Of a stretch of DNA of 64,000 bases, positions 34,626 through 44,977 are shown one piece after another. The notes below the pieces were generated by a model that was not told where the DNA came from, did no database searches, and saw only the letters and a list, made by a program, of their open reading frames with translations. The DNA comes from Clostridium intestinale DSM 6191. GTDB lineage: Bacteria > Bacillota > Clostridia > Clostridiales > Clostridiaceae. Position 1 is the stretch's first letter. Each line of letters begins with the position of its first letter. The DNA lies in NCBI RefSeq assembly GCF_900130055.1, contig NZ_FQXU01000006.1, positions 126,787-190,786 on the forward strand. Reading direction: 5' to 3'. A program made the translations under genes and the position numbers.

Positions 34626-35450
34626 ATGAGTAATAAAATTGCTGAACTAAAAGAAATAGCTAAAGTAATAAGGAAGGATATAGTATCCATGCTTACTGAA
34701 TCAGGGTCAGGGCATCCAGGTGGATCTTTATCAGCAACTGATATACTAACAACACTATATTTTAATGAGATGAAAATAGATCCTAAAGATCCTCAAAATC
34801 CAAATAGAGATAGATTTGTATTATCAAAAGGCCATGCTGCTCCAGTTTTATATGCAACTTTGGCAAGAAAAGGGTATTTTGATGTAGAAGAATTAAAAAC
34901 TTTAAGAAAACTTGGATCAAATCTTCAAGGACATCCTAATATGAACGACTTATCAGGTGTAGATATGTCAACAGGTTCATTAGGGCAGGGGATATCTGCT
35001 GCTGTAGGAATGGCTTTGGCAGGAAAATTAGACAATAAAGACTATAGAGTTTTCGCCCTTCTTGGAGATGGAGAATTAGAAGAAGGACAGGTATGGGAAG
35101 CTTCTATGAGTGCTGCACATTATAAATTAGATAATTTAACTATATTTGTCGATTTTAATGGACTTCAAATAGATGGGGATATACATGAAGTAATGAATCC
35201 ATCTCCAATTGATAAGAAATTTGAAGCTTTTGGATGGAAAACAATCATAATAGATGGGCATAATTATGAAGATATACTGAATGCTATAGAAGAAGCCAAG
35301 GCTACGAAAGATAAGCCAACTGCTATCATAGCTAAAACAATAAAAGGTAAAGGGGTATCTTTTATGGAAAATGAAGCAGCTTGGCATGGAACAGCACCTA
35401 ATAAAGAGCAATGCGAACAAGCGTTAAGAGAAATAGGAGGAGAAAACTAA
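34626..35450 (+). CDS. Transketolase, N-terminal subunit
   Basis: Thiamine-diphosphate-binding half of a split transketolase, 274 residues. [46 protein letters not shown] and the thiamine-binding [15 protein letters not shown] motif are all present. Together with the next gene it forms one enzyme of the non-oxidative pentose phosphate pathway. It could process pentose phosphates made by the PTS locus 6 kb upstream, although it has its own transcription unit. Confidence 0.92.
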   Translation: MSNKIAELKEIAKVIRKDIVSMLTESGSGHPGGSLSATDILTTLYFNEMKIDPKDPQNPNRDRFVLSKGHAAPVLYATLARKGYFDVEELKTLRKLGSNLQGHPNMNDLSGVDMSTGSLGQGISAAVGMALAGKLDNKDYRVFALLGDGELEEGQVWEASMSAAHYKLDNLTIFVDFNGLQIDGDIHEVMNPSPIDKKFEAFGWKTIIIDGHNYEDILNAIEEAKATKDKPTAIIAKTIKGKGVSFMENEAAWHGTAPNKEQCEQALREIGGEN

Positions 35451-36394
35451 TGGGTAAAAAGATAGCTACAAGAGAAGCATATGGAAAGGCTTTGGCAGAA
35501 ATAGGACAAGTTAATAAGAACATAGTAGTATTAGATGCAGATTTATCTAAGTCAACAAAAACAGCAGATTTTAAAAATGTTTGTGAAGATAGATTTATAA
35601 ACATGGGAATAGCTGAAGGAAATATGATGTCTGTAGCAGCTGGACTTTCTACATGTGGGAAAATACCGTTTGTAAGTACCTTTGCTATGTTTGCAGCTGG
35701 AAGAGCCTTTGAACAAATCAGAAATTCAATATGTTATCCTAAATTAAATGTTAAGATATGTGCTACACATGCCGGATTAACAGTTGGAGAAGATGGGGCT
35801 TCTCATCAAGCAATAGAAGATTTGTCACTTATGAGAAGTATACCAAATATGACAGTAATTTCGCCAAGTGATTCCGTAGAAACAGAAGCAGCGATAAAAG
35901 CTGTAGCAGAATATAATGGACCTTGTTACGTAAGACTAGGTAGAGCGGCAGTTAATGTAATAAACGATAACCCTGAATACTCTTTTGTTATAGGAAAAGG
36001 TGTAACTTTAAAAGAAGGTAATGACGTAACTATAATAGCTAACGGAATAATGGTAGATGTTGCTTTGGAAGCGGTAGGTATATTAGAAAGTGAAGGAATT
36101 AATGCTAGAGTTATTAATATACATACATTAAAGCCTATAGATAGTGAACTCCTAGCAAAGGCAGCTAAAGAAACAGGTGCATTAGTTACAGTTGAAGAAC
36201 ATAATGTTATAGGTGGACTTGGATCAGCAGTTTCAGAAGTTTTAGCAGAAACATATCCAGTTCCAATAGTTAAAGTTGGTGTTAAAGATACTTTTGGAGA
36301 GAGTGGAAAACCAGAAGAACTTCTTAAAGTTTACGGATTAACTTCAGAGGAAATAGTTAAGGCTGTTAAAAAGTCTATTTCTTTAAAAAGATAA
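35450..36394 (+). CDS. Transketolase, C-terminal subunit
   Basis: Pyrimidine-binding and C-terminal half of the split transketolase, 314 residues. ATREAYGKALAEIG, FINMGIAEGNMMSVAAGLST with the catalytic Glu, the THAGLTVGEDGASHQ motif and VEEHNVIGGLGSAV are standard. Its ATG overlaps the last base of the N-subunit stop (35450) and AGGAGGAG lies just upstream, so the two halves are coupled. An in-frame upstream ATG at 35411 is rejected. Confidence 0.92.
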   Translation: MGKKIATREAYGKALAEIGQVNKNIVVLDADLSKSTKTADFKNVCEDRFINMGIAEGNMMSVAAGLSTCGKIPFVSTFAMFAAGRAFEQIRNSICYPKLNVKICATHAGLTVGEDGASHQAIEDLSLMRSIPNMTVISPSDSVETEAAIKAVAEYNGPCYVRLGRAAVNVINDNPEYSFVIGKGVTLKEGNDVTIIANGIMVDVALEAVGILESEGINARVINIHTLKPIDSELLAKAAKETGALVTVEEHNVIGGLGSAVSEVLAETYPVPIVKVGVKDTFGESGKPEELLKVYGLTSEEIVKAVKKSISLKR

Positions 36395-36406
36395 TTTAAA
36401 AACAGA

Positions 36407-36450
36407 AAAAACAGTGTGGCAAGAATAATTTGCTATACTGTTTTTAATTT
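36407..36450 (+). terminator. Intrinsic terminator after the transketolase genes
   Basis: Arms 36407-36422 and 36430-36445 pair over about 16 bp with one G-U pair, followed by a T-rich stretch. Confidence 0.8.
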
Positions 36451-36570
36451 TTGAGCTAAAATATTAAAGGTGATATTAAAACTTAATAATTTCCAATACA
36501 AAAAATAGAATGATAAAAAAAGGATAAAATAATTGTTAATATGAAAAACTATTTTATGAGGAGGGTAGCT

Positions 36571-37419
36571 ATGAAAAAAACTGTTTTTAGAGATTATTTT
36601 TTTATAACATTAGGAATAATTTTGGTGGTATTTTCACTAGAGTATTTTTTTATACCTAATAAAATAGCAGCTGGAGGGGTTACTGGTATTGCTATAGTAC
36701 TAACAAGCTATTTACCATGGATTAATACTGGGGCATTCGTGTTTATATTGAACTTAATATTATTTGCATTAGCATTTTTACTTATTGGGGGAAGCTTTGG
36801 AGCGAAAACTATATACGCAAGTTTTGGTTTATCGTTTGTAATGTGGTCTGTTGAAAAGTTTTTAAATCCTGTAGCTGTAACTGAAGAATTAATGTTAGCG
36901 GCAGTTTTTGGGACGTTAATTAGCTCTCTCGGTATGGCACTTATATTTAATGTAAATGCATCAACAGGAGGAACTGATATATTAGCAAAGATTCTAAATA
37001 AGTATATAATGCTGGATATTGGTAAGTCTCTGTTGGCAGTGGATTTTTTAGTAACCTTAGCCGGAGCTATTACATTTGGAATTGATGTTGGATTATATGC
37101 ACTTTTTAGTGTTATATTGAATGGATTAACTATAGATAAGGTAATAGAAGGATTCAAAGTTAGAAAAGAAATTAAGATAATTAGTGATAAGAATATGGAA
37201 ATAAGTGAATTTATATTAAATGATTTAGATAGAGGGTGTACATTTCTTACTGCAAAGGGTGGATTTAATAAAAATAATATCAGTATTTTATATACAGTAT
37301 TAGGGAGAACAGAATTTATTAAACTTAAGAATTATATAAGAGAAATAGACCCTAGAGCATTTATTACAGTAGGAGAGGCACATGAAGTATTAGGTGAAGG
37401 GTTTGGAGAGTTAGAGTAA
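36571..37419 (+). CDS. YitT-family membrane protein 1
   Basis: The protein has 282 residues: about five or six hydrophobic segments (two DUF161-type units with IAAGGVTGIAIVL and STGGTDILAKIL) and a soluble C-terminal DUF2179-type domain (about residues 205-280, DRGCTFLTAKGGF, INPRAFI-like end). ATG at 36571 has GAGGAGGG upstream; an earlier ATG at 36541 is rejected. Function is unknown, although YitT relatives include proteins linked to transport or signalling. The next gene is a clear paralogue. Confidence 0.85.
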   Translation: MKKTVFRDYFFITLGIILVVFSLEYFFIPNKIAAGGVTGIAIVLTSYLPWINTGAFVFILNLILFALAFLLIGGSFGAKTIYASFGLSFVMWSVEKFLNPVAVTEELMLAAVFGTLISSLGMALIFNVNASTGGTDILAKILNKYIMLDIGKSLLAVDFLVTLAGAITFGIDVGLYALFSVILNGLTIDKVIEGFKVRKEIKIISDKNMEISEFILNDLDRGCTFLTAKGGFNKNNISILYTVLGRTEFIKLKNYIREIDPRAFITVGEAHEVLGEGFGELE

Positions 37420-37433
37420 TAGGGGGACAAAAG

Positions 37434-38279
37434 ATGAAAAAATATATAAAGGAATACTTCTTAATAACACTGGGAGTATTATTATTAGCTGTTGCGTTGG
37501 AGTATTTCTTTTATCCGAATGAAATTGCAGCAGGTGGAATATCAGGATTAGCACTAGTAGTTAACAGGATTTTTGGTATTTCTACAGGGATTATAATGAT
37601 TGGAGCAAATATTATTTTATTCTCTTTAGCATTTTTATTAATAGGAGGAAGCTTTGGCACCAAGAGTTTGTATGCAGCATTTGGGCTTTCGGCATCACTT
37701 TGGGTAGTTGAAAAGTTCTTGAATCCTGTAGCAATTACAGAAAATTTAGTGCTTGCTACTGTGATAGGAAGTGTAATAAGTTCAATAGGGATTGCTATAG
37801 TGTTTTCTCAAAACTCTTCTACAGGTGGAACCGCTATTATAGCTAAAATATTAAATAAATACATCCATTTAGATATAGGTAAGTGTCTTCTAATTTCAGA
37901 TTTTATAGTAACGTTACTTGCAATATATATATTTGGGATAGACCTAGGTATGTTTGGTTTAATAAGTGTATTTATGGTAGGGAATTTAGTGGACAAATTT
38001 ATAGAAGGATTTAATATATGTAAACAGGTAATGATAATAACCTCAAAAGGTGAAGAAATTGTTAATTATATTATTAACGAAGTAGATAGAGGTTGCACGG
38101 TAATTAATGGTACTGGAGGCTATTCTAAGGAAGAAACCAAAATAATATATACAGTTTTAAATAGAAGAGATTTCATCAAACTAAAAGGTAAAATTAAAGA
38201 AATTGATAGAAGAGCATTTATTACAGTTAATGACGTAAGAGAGGTTTTAGGCGAGGGGTTTAATATACTACCTGAGTAG
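37434..38279 (+). CDS. YitT-family membrane protein 2 (tandem paralogue)
   Basis: The protein has 281 residues with the same layout as its neighbour 14 bases upstream: NEIAAGGISGLALVVN, LLIGGSFGTKSLYAAFGL, SSTGGTAIIAKILNKYIHLDIGK and C-terminal DRGCTVINGTGGYSKEETK. The shared blocks show a gene duplication, with enough differences to suggest it is old. Such pairs may form heteromers, but this is inference. Confidence 0.85.
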   Translation: MKKYIKEYFLITLGVLLLAVALEYFFYPNEIAAGGISGLALVVNRIFGISTGIIMIGANIILFSLAFLLIGGSFGTKSLYAAFGLSASLWVVEKFLNPVAITENLVLATVIGSVISSIGIAIVFSQNSSTGGTAIIAKILNKYIHLDIGKCLLISDFIVTLLAIYIFGIDLGMFGLISVFMVGNLVDKFIEGFNICKQVMIITSKGEEIVNYIINEVDRGCTVINGTGGYSKEETKIIYTVLNRRDFIKLKGKIKEIDRRAFITVNDVREVLGEGFNILPE

Positions 38280-38290
38280 CTAATTTTTAT

Positions 38291-38335
38291 AAAAAGAAGA
38301 ATTTATGATTTGTATCTAAGTTCTTCTTTTTTTCT
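38291..38335 (+). terminator. Intrinsic terminator after the yitT pair
   Basis: Stem AAAAAGAAGAA (38291-38301) with TTCTTCTTTTT (38321-38331), then TTTC. Confidence 0.8.
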
Positions 38336-38495
38336 TTAAAATATTAAATATATTGATATAATTCTACAGAAAAATAGAAATTATTAAAAAACTTTTAAAA
38401 ATTGGATTTCATAATAAATTTTTTGTATGCTATAATAAAACTATATATGACAAAACTGGCTAACTATTTTGATGAAAAAATTGAGAGGTGTTTAT

Positions 38496-39185
38496 ATGAT
38501 AGAATTTAAGAATGTAAGTAAGCTTTATAATAACAACGTAAAAGCTCTGGTAGATGTTAATATAAAAATAGAAAATGGAGAATTCGTTTTCCTAGTTGGT
38601 CCTTCAGGTGCAGGTAAATCAACCTTTATAAAAATGCTTATAAAAGAAGTAGATCCTACTAATGGTAAAATAATAGTTAATGGAACTGATTTATCAGCAG
38701 TTAAAAGAGCTCAGGTACCATATTATAGAAGGAAAATTGGAATGGTTTTTCAAGACTTTAGACTTATTCCTACTCTAAATGTGTATGAAAATGTTGCATT
38801 TGCAATGAGAGTAGTTGAAGCTTCTCAAAGAGAAATAAGAAGAAGAGTGCCTATGGTATTATCTTTAGTTGGATTATCGCACAAATACAAAATGTTCCCA
38901 AATGAACTTTCTGGTGGAGAACAACAGAGGGTTTCTTTGGCAAGGGCAATAGTAAATAATCCATCGGTATTAATTGCAGATGAGCCTACAGGGAACTTAG
39001 ATCCAGAAACTTCTACAGAAATAATGAGCTTATTAGATGATATAAATAGAGCAGGTACTACTATATTAATGGCTACACATGCTAAAGACATAGTTGATAC
39101 TATGAAAAAGAGAGTTATAGCTATAGAAAAAGGTACAATAGCAAGAGACATCATGAAAGGTAGGTATGAAGATGAAATTAAGTAG
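38496..39185 (+). CDS. ftsE: Cell division ATP-binding protein FtsE
   Basis: ATPase that works with FtsX to activate cell-wall hydrolases during division or elongation. The protein has 229 residues, with Walker A GPSGAGKST, Q-loop MVFQDFRLIPTLNVYENVAF, signature LSGGEQQR and Walker B VLIADEPTGNLDPET. The start at 38496 is preferred because GAGAGGTG is just upstream; the TTG at 38469 is not. It overlaps the start of ftsX by 14 bases. Confidence 0.94.
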   Translation: MIEFKNVSKLYNNNVKALVDVNIKIENGEFVFLVGPSGAGKSTFIKMLIKEVDPTNGKIIVNGTDLSAVKRAQVPYYRRKIGMVFQDFRLIPTLNVYENVAFAMRVVEASQREIRRRVPMVLSLVGLSHKYKMFPNELSGGEQQRVSLARAIVNNPSVLIADEPTGNLDPETSTEIMSLLDDINRAGTTILMATHAKDIVDTMKKRVIAIEKGTIARDIMKGRYEDEIK

Positions 39186-40062
39186 TATAAAATATTTTAT
39201 AGTAGATGCATTTAAAAGTATAAAAAGAAATTTAACTATTAGTATTGCATCAATGGCTACAGTTTTAGTTACATTACTTATATTTGGAGTTTTCTTGTTA
39301 ACAGCATTAAACATAGGTAAAGGTGTAGCAGATATAGAATCTAAAGTTGAGATAATGGTAGTACTTAAAGACGATATTACAATGATGGATCAACGTGAAA
39401 TTGAAATACAGTTAAAAAAAGAAACTGGAGTTAAAGATGTTGTATATGAATCTAAAGCAGAAGCTTTAGAAAAATTTAAAGGTCAATTAAATGAATATAA
39501 AGATTTACTTAATGGATATGATGATAAAAACAATCCACTTACCAATTCATTTTTAGTAAAACTAGAGAAACCAGAATATGCTGAAGTAGTGGCTGATTCC
39601 GTATCTGATATGACTGGCGTAGAAAGCGTAGAAAATGATCAAGAATTGATTAATAAAATTGCTTCTTTTACAAAAGCTATAAGATGGGTAGGCGTAGTAC
39701 TATTTATAATATTAGTAGGAGTATCGCTATTCTTAATTATAAATACAATAAAGCTAACAGTTTTCTCAAGAAGAAGAGAAGTTGGAATAATGAAGTTTGT
39801 TGGAGCTACAGATTGGTTTATTAGATGGCCATTTATAATAGAAGGTGTAATTATAGGTTTATTAGGTGCTGTATTATCTAATATTGTTCTATATTCATCT
39901 TATAGTGTATTATTCTCTGTAATATCTAAACAACTTATTACTATGACATTGGTATCTCCTAGTTATGTATTAACAGTGATGCTTGGAGAGTTTATAATAG
40001 GTGGAATATTAATTGGTGCATTTGGAAGTTTCATAGCTCTTAGAAAATTCTTAATAGTTTAA
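39172..40062 (+). CDS. ftsX: Cell division protein FtsX
   Basis: Membrane partner of FtsE, 296 residues. Four membrane segments are visible, one near residues 22-45 and three towards the C-terminus, with a large extracellular loop between (about 50-165) containing VEIMVVLKDDIT and DVVYESKAEALEKFK. The conserved FSRRREVGIMKFVGATDWFIRWPF lies near residues 200-223. The start at 39172 has AAAGGTAGG seven bases upstream. It overlaps ftsE, which fits translational coupling. Confidence 0.94.
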   Translation: MKLSSIKYFIVDAFKSIKRNLTISIASMATVLVTLLIFGVFLLTALNIGKGVADIESKVEIMVVLKDDITMMDQREIEIQLKKETGVKDVVYESKAEALEKFKGQLNEYKDLLNGYDDKNNPLTNSFLVKLEKPEYAEVVADSVSDMTGVESVENDQELINKIASFTKAIRWVGVVLFIILVGVSLFLIINTIKLTVFSRRREVGIMKFVGATDWFIRWPFIIEGVIIGLLGAVLSNIVLYSSYSVLFSVISKQLITMTLVSPSYVLTVMLGEFIIGGILIGAFGSFIALRKFLIV

Positions 40063-40133
40063 CAAATATGGTATAATATTCTCTACATATGTTAATATAT
40101 TTAAAGCAAGGATGTATGAAAGGAAGACAAAAT

Positions 40134-41390
40134 ATGAATAATAAATTTGTTGAAGTAAAAAGAAAATCAAAATTTCCTAAGATTTTGATAGCAGTAATAA
40201 TTGCCTTGCTATTTCTAGGGAGTAATATTTTCTTCTTTTTCTTAGGGAATAGGCTAACATTAAATGGACTAGTAATTCCTTGGGGAAGAGGGGAAATAAG
40301 TGAATCACTTAAAGGAATAGACAATGTAGAGAAATTTAAAAAACTATTTTCAATTAGAGATGAGCTTTATTTAAAATATGATGGTGAAATCGATGAGGAT
40401 AAATTAGTAGATGGAGCTATTAAAGGAATGACTGAATCATTAGGAGATCCTTACACAGTATATATGACAAAAGAAGAGGCTGAAAGTTTTAATAGTAAAA
40501 TGCAAGGAAACTTCTCAGGAGTAGGGATACAACTTGACATAAAGGATGAGAATATAGTAGTTGTAACACCTATTGAAGGTTCTCCAGCAGAAAAAGCAGG
40601 TATCTTAAAAGGTGATGTTATATTAAAGGTTGACGGAAAAGACGTTTCATCTAAAGAGTATGACAAAGCTGTGGCTATGATCAGAGGGGAAAAAGGAACA
40701 GACGTTACCCTAACATTATATAGAGAAGATAAAGGCAATTTTGATATTAAACTAAAAAGAGATACTATAACAGTAAAATCTGTTGAAGGTGAGATGTTAT
40801 CAAACGGAGTTGGATATGTTACAATAAGTTCTTTTGATGAACATACAGATAAAGAATTTTTAGATACCTTAAACAATTTAAAGGGTAAAGGAATGAAAGG
40901 TATAATATTAGACCTTAGAGGAAATCCAGGTGGATATATGCATACCGCAGTATCTGTAGCATCTCAATTTATTCAAAAAGATAAAGTAATAGTAGCAACA
41001 AAAGATAAGTATAATCAAGAAGAACATGCTTTATCACAAGGTGGTAGCTTCATTGGAACGCCTCTAGTGGTACTTATAGATAATGGAACAGCATCAGCTT
41101 CAGAAATTGTATCCGGAGCTTTTAAAGATTATAAAGTAGCGGATTTAGTTGGAACTAAAACTTTCGGAAAAGGTGTAGTTCAAAGACCTCTAGAATTAGA
41201 CGATGGGACTTTATTAAAGGTAACAATTTCTAAGTGGTATACTCCTAATGGAAACAATATTCATAAAAGTGGAATTGAAGCTGATTATGAAGTGGAGTAT
41301 CCAAAAGAATTGGCAACTGCAAAATATAATAGAAGTAAAGATCCTCAATTTGCTAAAGCTTTAGAGTTGATAACAGAAAAATTAAAATAG
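40134..41390 (+). CDS. S41-family carboxy-terminal processing protease (CtpA/CtpB-like)
   Basis: Membrane-anchored serine protease of 418 residues. One hydrophobic segment (about residues 15-37) precedes a PDZ domain (GVGIQLDIKDENIVVVTPIEGSPAEKAGI). The peptidase core has a Ser-Lys pair: the nucleophile in NGTASASEIVSGAFKDY and the lysine in GTKTFGKGVVQRP. In Bacillus CtpB acts in spore signalling; here it may instead serve general wall or division turnover. ATG at 40134 follows GAAAGGAAG. Its place between ftsX and the minJ-like gene is the same as in Bacillus. Confidence 0.9.
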   Translation: MNNKFVEVKRKSKFPKILIAVIIALLFLGSNIFFFFLGNRLTLNGLVIPWGRGEISESLKGIDNVEKFKKLFSIRDELYLKYDGEIDEDKLVDGAIKGMTESLGDPYTVYMTKEEAESFNSKMQGNFSGVGIQLDIKDENIVVVTPIEGSPAEKAGILKGDVILKVDGKDVSSKEYDKAVAMIRGEKGTDVTLTLYREDKGNFDIKLKRDTITVKSVEGEMLSNGVGYVTISSFDEHTDKEFLDTLNNLKGKGMKGIILDLRGNPGGYMHTAVSVASQFIQKDKVIVATKDKYNQEEHALSQGGSFIGTPLVVLIDNGTASASEIVSGAFKDYKVADLVGTKTFGKGVVQRPLELDDGTLLKVTISKWYTPNGNNIHKSGIEADYEVEYPKELATAKYNRSKDPQFAKALELITEKLK

Positions 41391-41404
41391 GAGGATTTAA
41401 GACT

Positions 41405-42673
41405 ATGGATCTAACCTTATATACATTAAGATCTGTAGCATCTGCGATAATAGGACCATCGATAATAGTTGTTATATTATTAGGGGTAATGTTCTATTTT
41501 AAAAATAAGAAGATATCATTTATGCAAAAAATGATAGTAGGGGAGAGTATTAACTCTCCCCTAGAACTTACTTTGTCACAAATAGTTTTAGGTATTTTTG
41601 CAGGTGCAATTGGAAGCTTATTATTAACTTACTTTGGTATAATGTTTAATGAAAATTCAAGGATAGAGTGGTTGTTTTTAGTATCAATGTTATTGATGTT
41701 ATATAAACCTAGATTCGTATGTTTTTCATATAGTGGGGCTATAATAGGAGCCTTAACATTAATTTTAACGTTTATATATGGAGATCAATCTCCAATAAAA
41801 CTAGATATAGTACATTTAGTAATGTTTGTAGGAATTATTCATATAGTAGAAGGGTTTTTAGTTATTATTGATGGAAGCAGAGGAGCTATACCTGTATTTA
41901 CTAATAAGAATGGTAAGATATTAGGTGGGTTTGCACTTAATAGATACTGGTCTTTGCCTATAGCTGTGTTAATAATAATGAATTCATCAGGAAGTTATAT
42001 AGGAACACAAAGTGTAGGAACCCCTGATTGGTGGCCAATACTTAATCACAGCTATACACTAGATATTTTAAAGACAGCAATAATAGGATTATTTCCCTAT
42101 TATGGAGTTGTAGGATATTCATCTATTACTTTTTCCAGTACTAAAAGAGAAAAGACATTACTGTCTGGTTCATTAATTTCTCTTTATGGAATTTTATTAT
42201 GTGGTGTTGCATTGATAGCAGGCCTTGGGATTGCAGGAAGTATAATTGCTTTGATATTTATGCCTCTAGCCCATGAAGCAATGCTTAGGTTATCTAGCTA
42301 CATAGAAGAAAAAAAGTCGCCGATATATACCAGCGATGAAGAAGGAATATGTGTGCTTGAAGTAGCACCAAGATCACCTGCATTTGATGTTGGTATCAAA
42401 AGTGGTGATAAGATACTTGGTATAAATGAAGAAATAATTAGCAATGAAGCTGAAATATATAAGATTGTTAAAGAAAGCTTCAATGATGTAAAATTAAAAG
42501 TGAAAAATATAAATGGGATAATATGTGACTATACATTAAAACCAGATATAAATAGAAGAATAGGGGTAGTATTAGTTCCTAAAATGGTTAAGCAAGAAGA
42601 TGCTATGCCTTTAGATAATGATTTTAGAAGTGTTTTAGAGAAGGTTAGAAATAGGAAAAACAATAAAGAATAA
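41405..42673 (+). CDS. MinJ-like polytopic membrane protein with PDZ domain
   Basis: The protein has 422 residues: about eight hydrophobic segments in the first 300 residues and a C-terminal PDZ domain (CVLEVAPRSPAFDVGIKSGDKILGINEE, about 315-345). It lacks protease residues. The topology and neighbourhood (ftsE, ftsX, ctp before it and uvrB after it) match Bacillus MinJ, which links DivIVA to the MinCD division inhibitor. The match rests on layout and synteny; sequence identity was not measured. The start follows GGAGG. Confidence 0.75.
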   Translation: MDLTLYTLRSVASAIIGPSIIVVILLGVMFYFKNKKISFMQKMIVGESINSPLELTLSQIVLGIFAGAIGSLLLTYFGIMFNENSRIEWLFLVSMLLMLYKPRFVCFSYSGAIIGALTLILTFIYGDQSPIKLDIVHLVMFVGIIHIVEGFLVIIDGSRGAIPVFTNKNGKILGGFALNRYWSLPIAVLIIMNSSGSYIGTQSVGTPDWWPILNHSYTLDILKTAIIGLFPYYGVVGYSSITFSSTKREKTLLSGSLISLYGILLCGVALIAGLGIAGSIIALIFMPLAHEAMLRLSSYIEEKKSPIYTSDEEGICVLEVAPRSPAFDVGIKSGDKILGINEEIISNEAEIYKIVKESFNDVKLKVKNINGIICDYTLKPDINRRIGVVLVPKMVKQEDAMPLDNDFRSVLEKVRNRKNNKE

Positions 42674-42685
42674 AGACTAATAAGT

Positions 42686-42740
42686 AATGTAAGCTAATCT
42701 GAAAATAAGTATTTATTTATGGGTTTAGCTTACATTTTTA
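42686..42740 (+). terminator. Intrinsic terminator after the minJ-like gene
   Basis: Stem AATGTAAGCTA (42686-42696) with TAGCTTACATT (42726-42736) around a 29-base loop, then TTTT. Confidence 0.75.
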
Positions 42741-42755
42741 ATTAATGAGTAAATA

Positions 42756-42784
42756 TTGACTAAGAGAGAATATAAATATAGAAT
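42756..42784 (+). promoter_or_regulatory. Sigma-70-type promoter of uvrB
   Basis: TTGACT at 42756-42761 and TAGAAT at 42779-42784 with a 17-base spacer. A LexA-type box lies just downstream. Confidence 0.6.
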
Positions 42785-42792
42785 ATATTTAG

Positions 42793-42804
42793 GAACTTAT
42801 GTTC
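42793..42804 (+). promoter_or_regulatory. LexA/DinR SOS box of uvrB
   Basis: GAACTTATGTTC, an exact fit to the Gram-positive GAAC-N4-GTTC consensus. It falls right at the expected start of transcription, 45 bases before the uvrB start codon, where LexA would block it. Confidence 0.82.
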
Positions 42805-42848
42805 GATGAGTGATTTAAGTTAGTTTTATTAAGGAGTAGGAGGGAAAT

Positions 42849-44822
42849 ATGGGTAACTTTAAAATAGAATCAAAATTTAAACCTACAGGCGACCAGCCTC
42901 AAGCTATAGCAAGTATTGTAAATTCCTTGAGAAATGGTGAAAGAGGGCAGACCTTATTAGGTGTAACTGGTTCTGGTAAAACTTTTACTATGGCAAATAT
43001 AATTGAAGAAGTTCAGAAACCTACATTAATACTTGCACATAATAAAACACTTGCAGCTCAATTATGTGCTGAATTTAAAGAGTTTTTTCCAAACAATATT
43101 GTTGAATACTTTGTGTCATATTACGACTATTATCAGCCAGAAGCTTATGTAGCTCATACAGATACTTTTATAGAAAAAGATGCGTCAATTAATGACGAAA
43201 TAGATAAGTTACGTCACTCAGCTACGTCAGCATTACTAGAGCGAAGAGATGTAATAATTGTTGCTTCCGTATCTTGTATATATGGATTAGGTAACCCAGA
43301 AGAATATAAGAAACTTACTATATCTTTAAGAGTTGGTATGGAAAAAGATAGAGATGAAATAATGAGAAGACTTATAGAAATTCAATATGAAAGAAATGAT
43401 ATAGACTTCGCTAGAGGTACATTCAGAGTTAGAGGAGATTCTTTAGACATAATACCAGCATCATCATCTAACAAAGGAATAAGAGTAGAATTTTTTGGAG
43501 ATGAAATTGAAAAGATAAGAGAATTTGATGTTTTGACCGGTAAGATAATTGGAGATAGAAAACATGTATCTATAACACCTGCATCCCACTTTGCTGCATC
43601 TAATGAAACTGTAGAAAAAGCTTTAACAACCATAGAAGTTGAATTAGAGGATAGACTTAAGGAACTAAATGCAGAAGGAAAACTTTTAGAAGCTCAAAGA
43701 TTAAAACAAAGAACAAATTTTGATATAGAAATGATTAGAGAGATGGGATATTGTACAGGAATAGAAAATTACTCTAGAATTCTAGATGGAAGGGCTCCAG
43801 GAACCTCACCTCAAACTTTAATTGACTATTTTCCAGAGGATTTTCTGCTTTTTATAGATGAATCTCATGTAACTTTGCCGCAAGTTAGAGCGATGTATGC
43901 AGGAGATAGAAGTAGAAAAGAATCTTTGGTAGAGTATGGATTCAGACTTCCTTGTGCATATGACAATAGACCACTGAAATTCCAAGAGTTTGAGAAAAAA
44001 ATAAATCAGGTTGTTTTTGTATCTGCAACACCAGCTGTATATGAGATAGATAATTCTACTAATATAGCACAACAGGTTATTAGACCAACAGGACTTCTAG
44101 ACCCTGTGATTGAAGTTAGACCTGTAGAAGGACAGATAGATGATTTATACAGTCAAATAAAAAATACTGTAGATAAAGGCTTTAGAGTGTTAGTAACCAC
44201 ATTAACTAAGAGAATGGCTGAAGATTTAACTAAGTATCTTAAAGATCTAGGAGTAAAAACAACATATATGCATTCTGATATAGAGACAATTGAAAGAATG
44301 AAAATAATAAGAGATCTTAGATTGGGTGAGGAAGATGTTCTTGTAGGAATAAATCTATTGAGAGAAGGATTAGACATACCAGAGGTAGCTTTGGTGGCTA
44401 TATTGGATGCCGATAAGGAAGGATTCCTTCGTTCTGAAACTTCGCTAATTCAGACTATTGGTAGGGCAGCTAGAAATGCTGAATCAAAGGTTATTATGTA
44501 TGCAGATAAAATAACTAACGCTATGGATAAAGCTATAAAGGAAACTAATAGAAGAAGAGATATTCAAATTAAATATAATGAGGAACATGGAATAACTCCA
44601 ACCACAATAATTAAAGATGTAAGAGAGGTTATTGAAGCTACAAAGGTTGCTGAGGATCAAGAAGTATACGGATTATCTGAGTTAGTTACTGAAAGCATAG
44701 AAAACAAGGCAGAACTAATAAAGAAATATGAAGAAGAAATGATGGATGCAGCTAAAAATCTACAATTTGAAAGAGCAGCAGAATTAAGAGATAAGATAAA
44801 GAAGCTTAAAGACAAGAAATAG
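42849..44822 (+). CDS. uvrB: Excinuclease ABC subunit B
   Basis: Damage-verifying helicase-like subunit of nucleotide excision repair, 657 residues. Walker A GVTGSGKT near residue 38, the beta-hairpin region [13 protein letters not shown], the DESH box in [20 protein letters not shown] and the C-terminal UVR motif that binds UvrC ([14 protein letters not shown]) are all present. The start follows AGGAGG. An SOS box lies upstream. Confidence 0.97.
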   Translation: MGNFKIESKFKPTGDQPQAIASIVNSLRNGERGQTLLGVTGSGKTFTMANIIEEVQKPTLILAHNKTLAAQLCAEFKEFFPNNIVEYFVSYYDYYQPEAYVAHTDTFIEKDASINDEIDKLRHSATSALLERRDVIIVASVSCIYGLGNPEEYKKLTISLRVGMEKDRDEIMRRLIEIQYERNDIDFARGTFRVRGDSLDIIPASSSNKGIRVEFFGDEIEKIREFDVLTGKIIGDRKHVSITPASHFAASNETVEKALTTIEVELEDRLKELNAEGKLLEAQRLKQRTNFDIEMIREMGYCTGIENYSRILDGRAPGTSPQTLIDYFPEDFLLFIDESHVTLPQVRAMYAGDRSRKESLVEYGFRLPCAYDNRPLKFQEFEKKINQVVFVSATPAVYEIDNSTNIAQQVIRPTGLLDPVIEVRPVEGQIDDLYSQIKNTVDKGFRVLVTTLTKRMAEDLTKYLKDLGVKTTYMHSDIETIERMKIIRDLRLGEEDVLVGINLLREGLDIPEVALVAILDADKEGFLRSETSLIQTIGRAARNAESKVIMYADKITNAMDKAIKETNRRRDIQIKYNEEHGITPTTIIKDVREVIEATKVAEDQEVYGLSELVTESIENKAELIKKYEEEMMDAAKNLQFERAAELRDKIKKLKDKK

Positions 44823-44864
44823 GGTTATTGCACTATGTTTAATAGTGCAATAACCCTATTTAAA
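44820..44864 (+). terminator. Intrinsic terminator overlapping the uvrB stop codon
   Basis: Perfect 17-bp stem (44820-44836 and 44842-44858) with a five-base loop; it begins with the uvrB TAG. It marks the left edge of the island between uvrB and uvrA. Confidence 0.85.
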
Positions 44865-44977
44865 TTTGATAGAAAAAAATACTTATTAAATTATATTAAT
44901 AAATGAAATAATATAACAATAAGTGAGATTTATGATAAAATTATTAATTAGATATCAATAAAAATTTGGAGGGTTAT

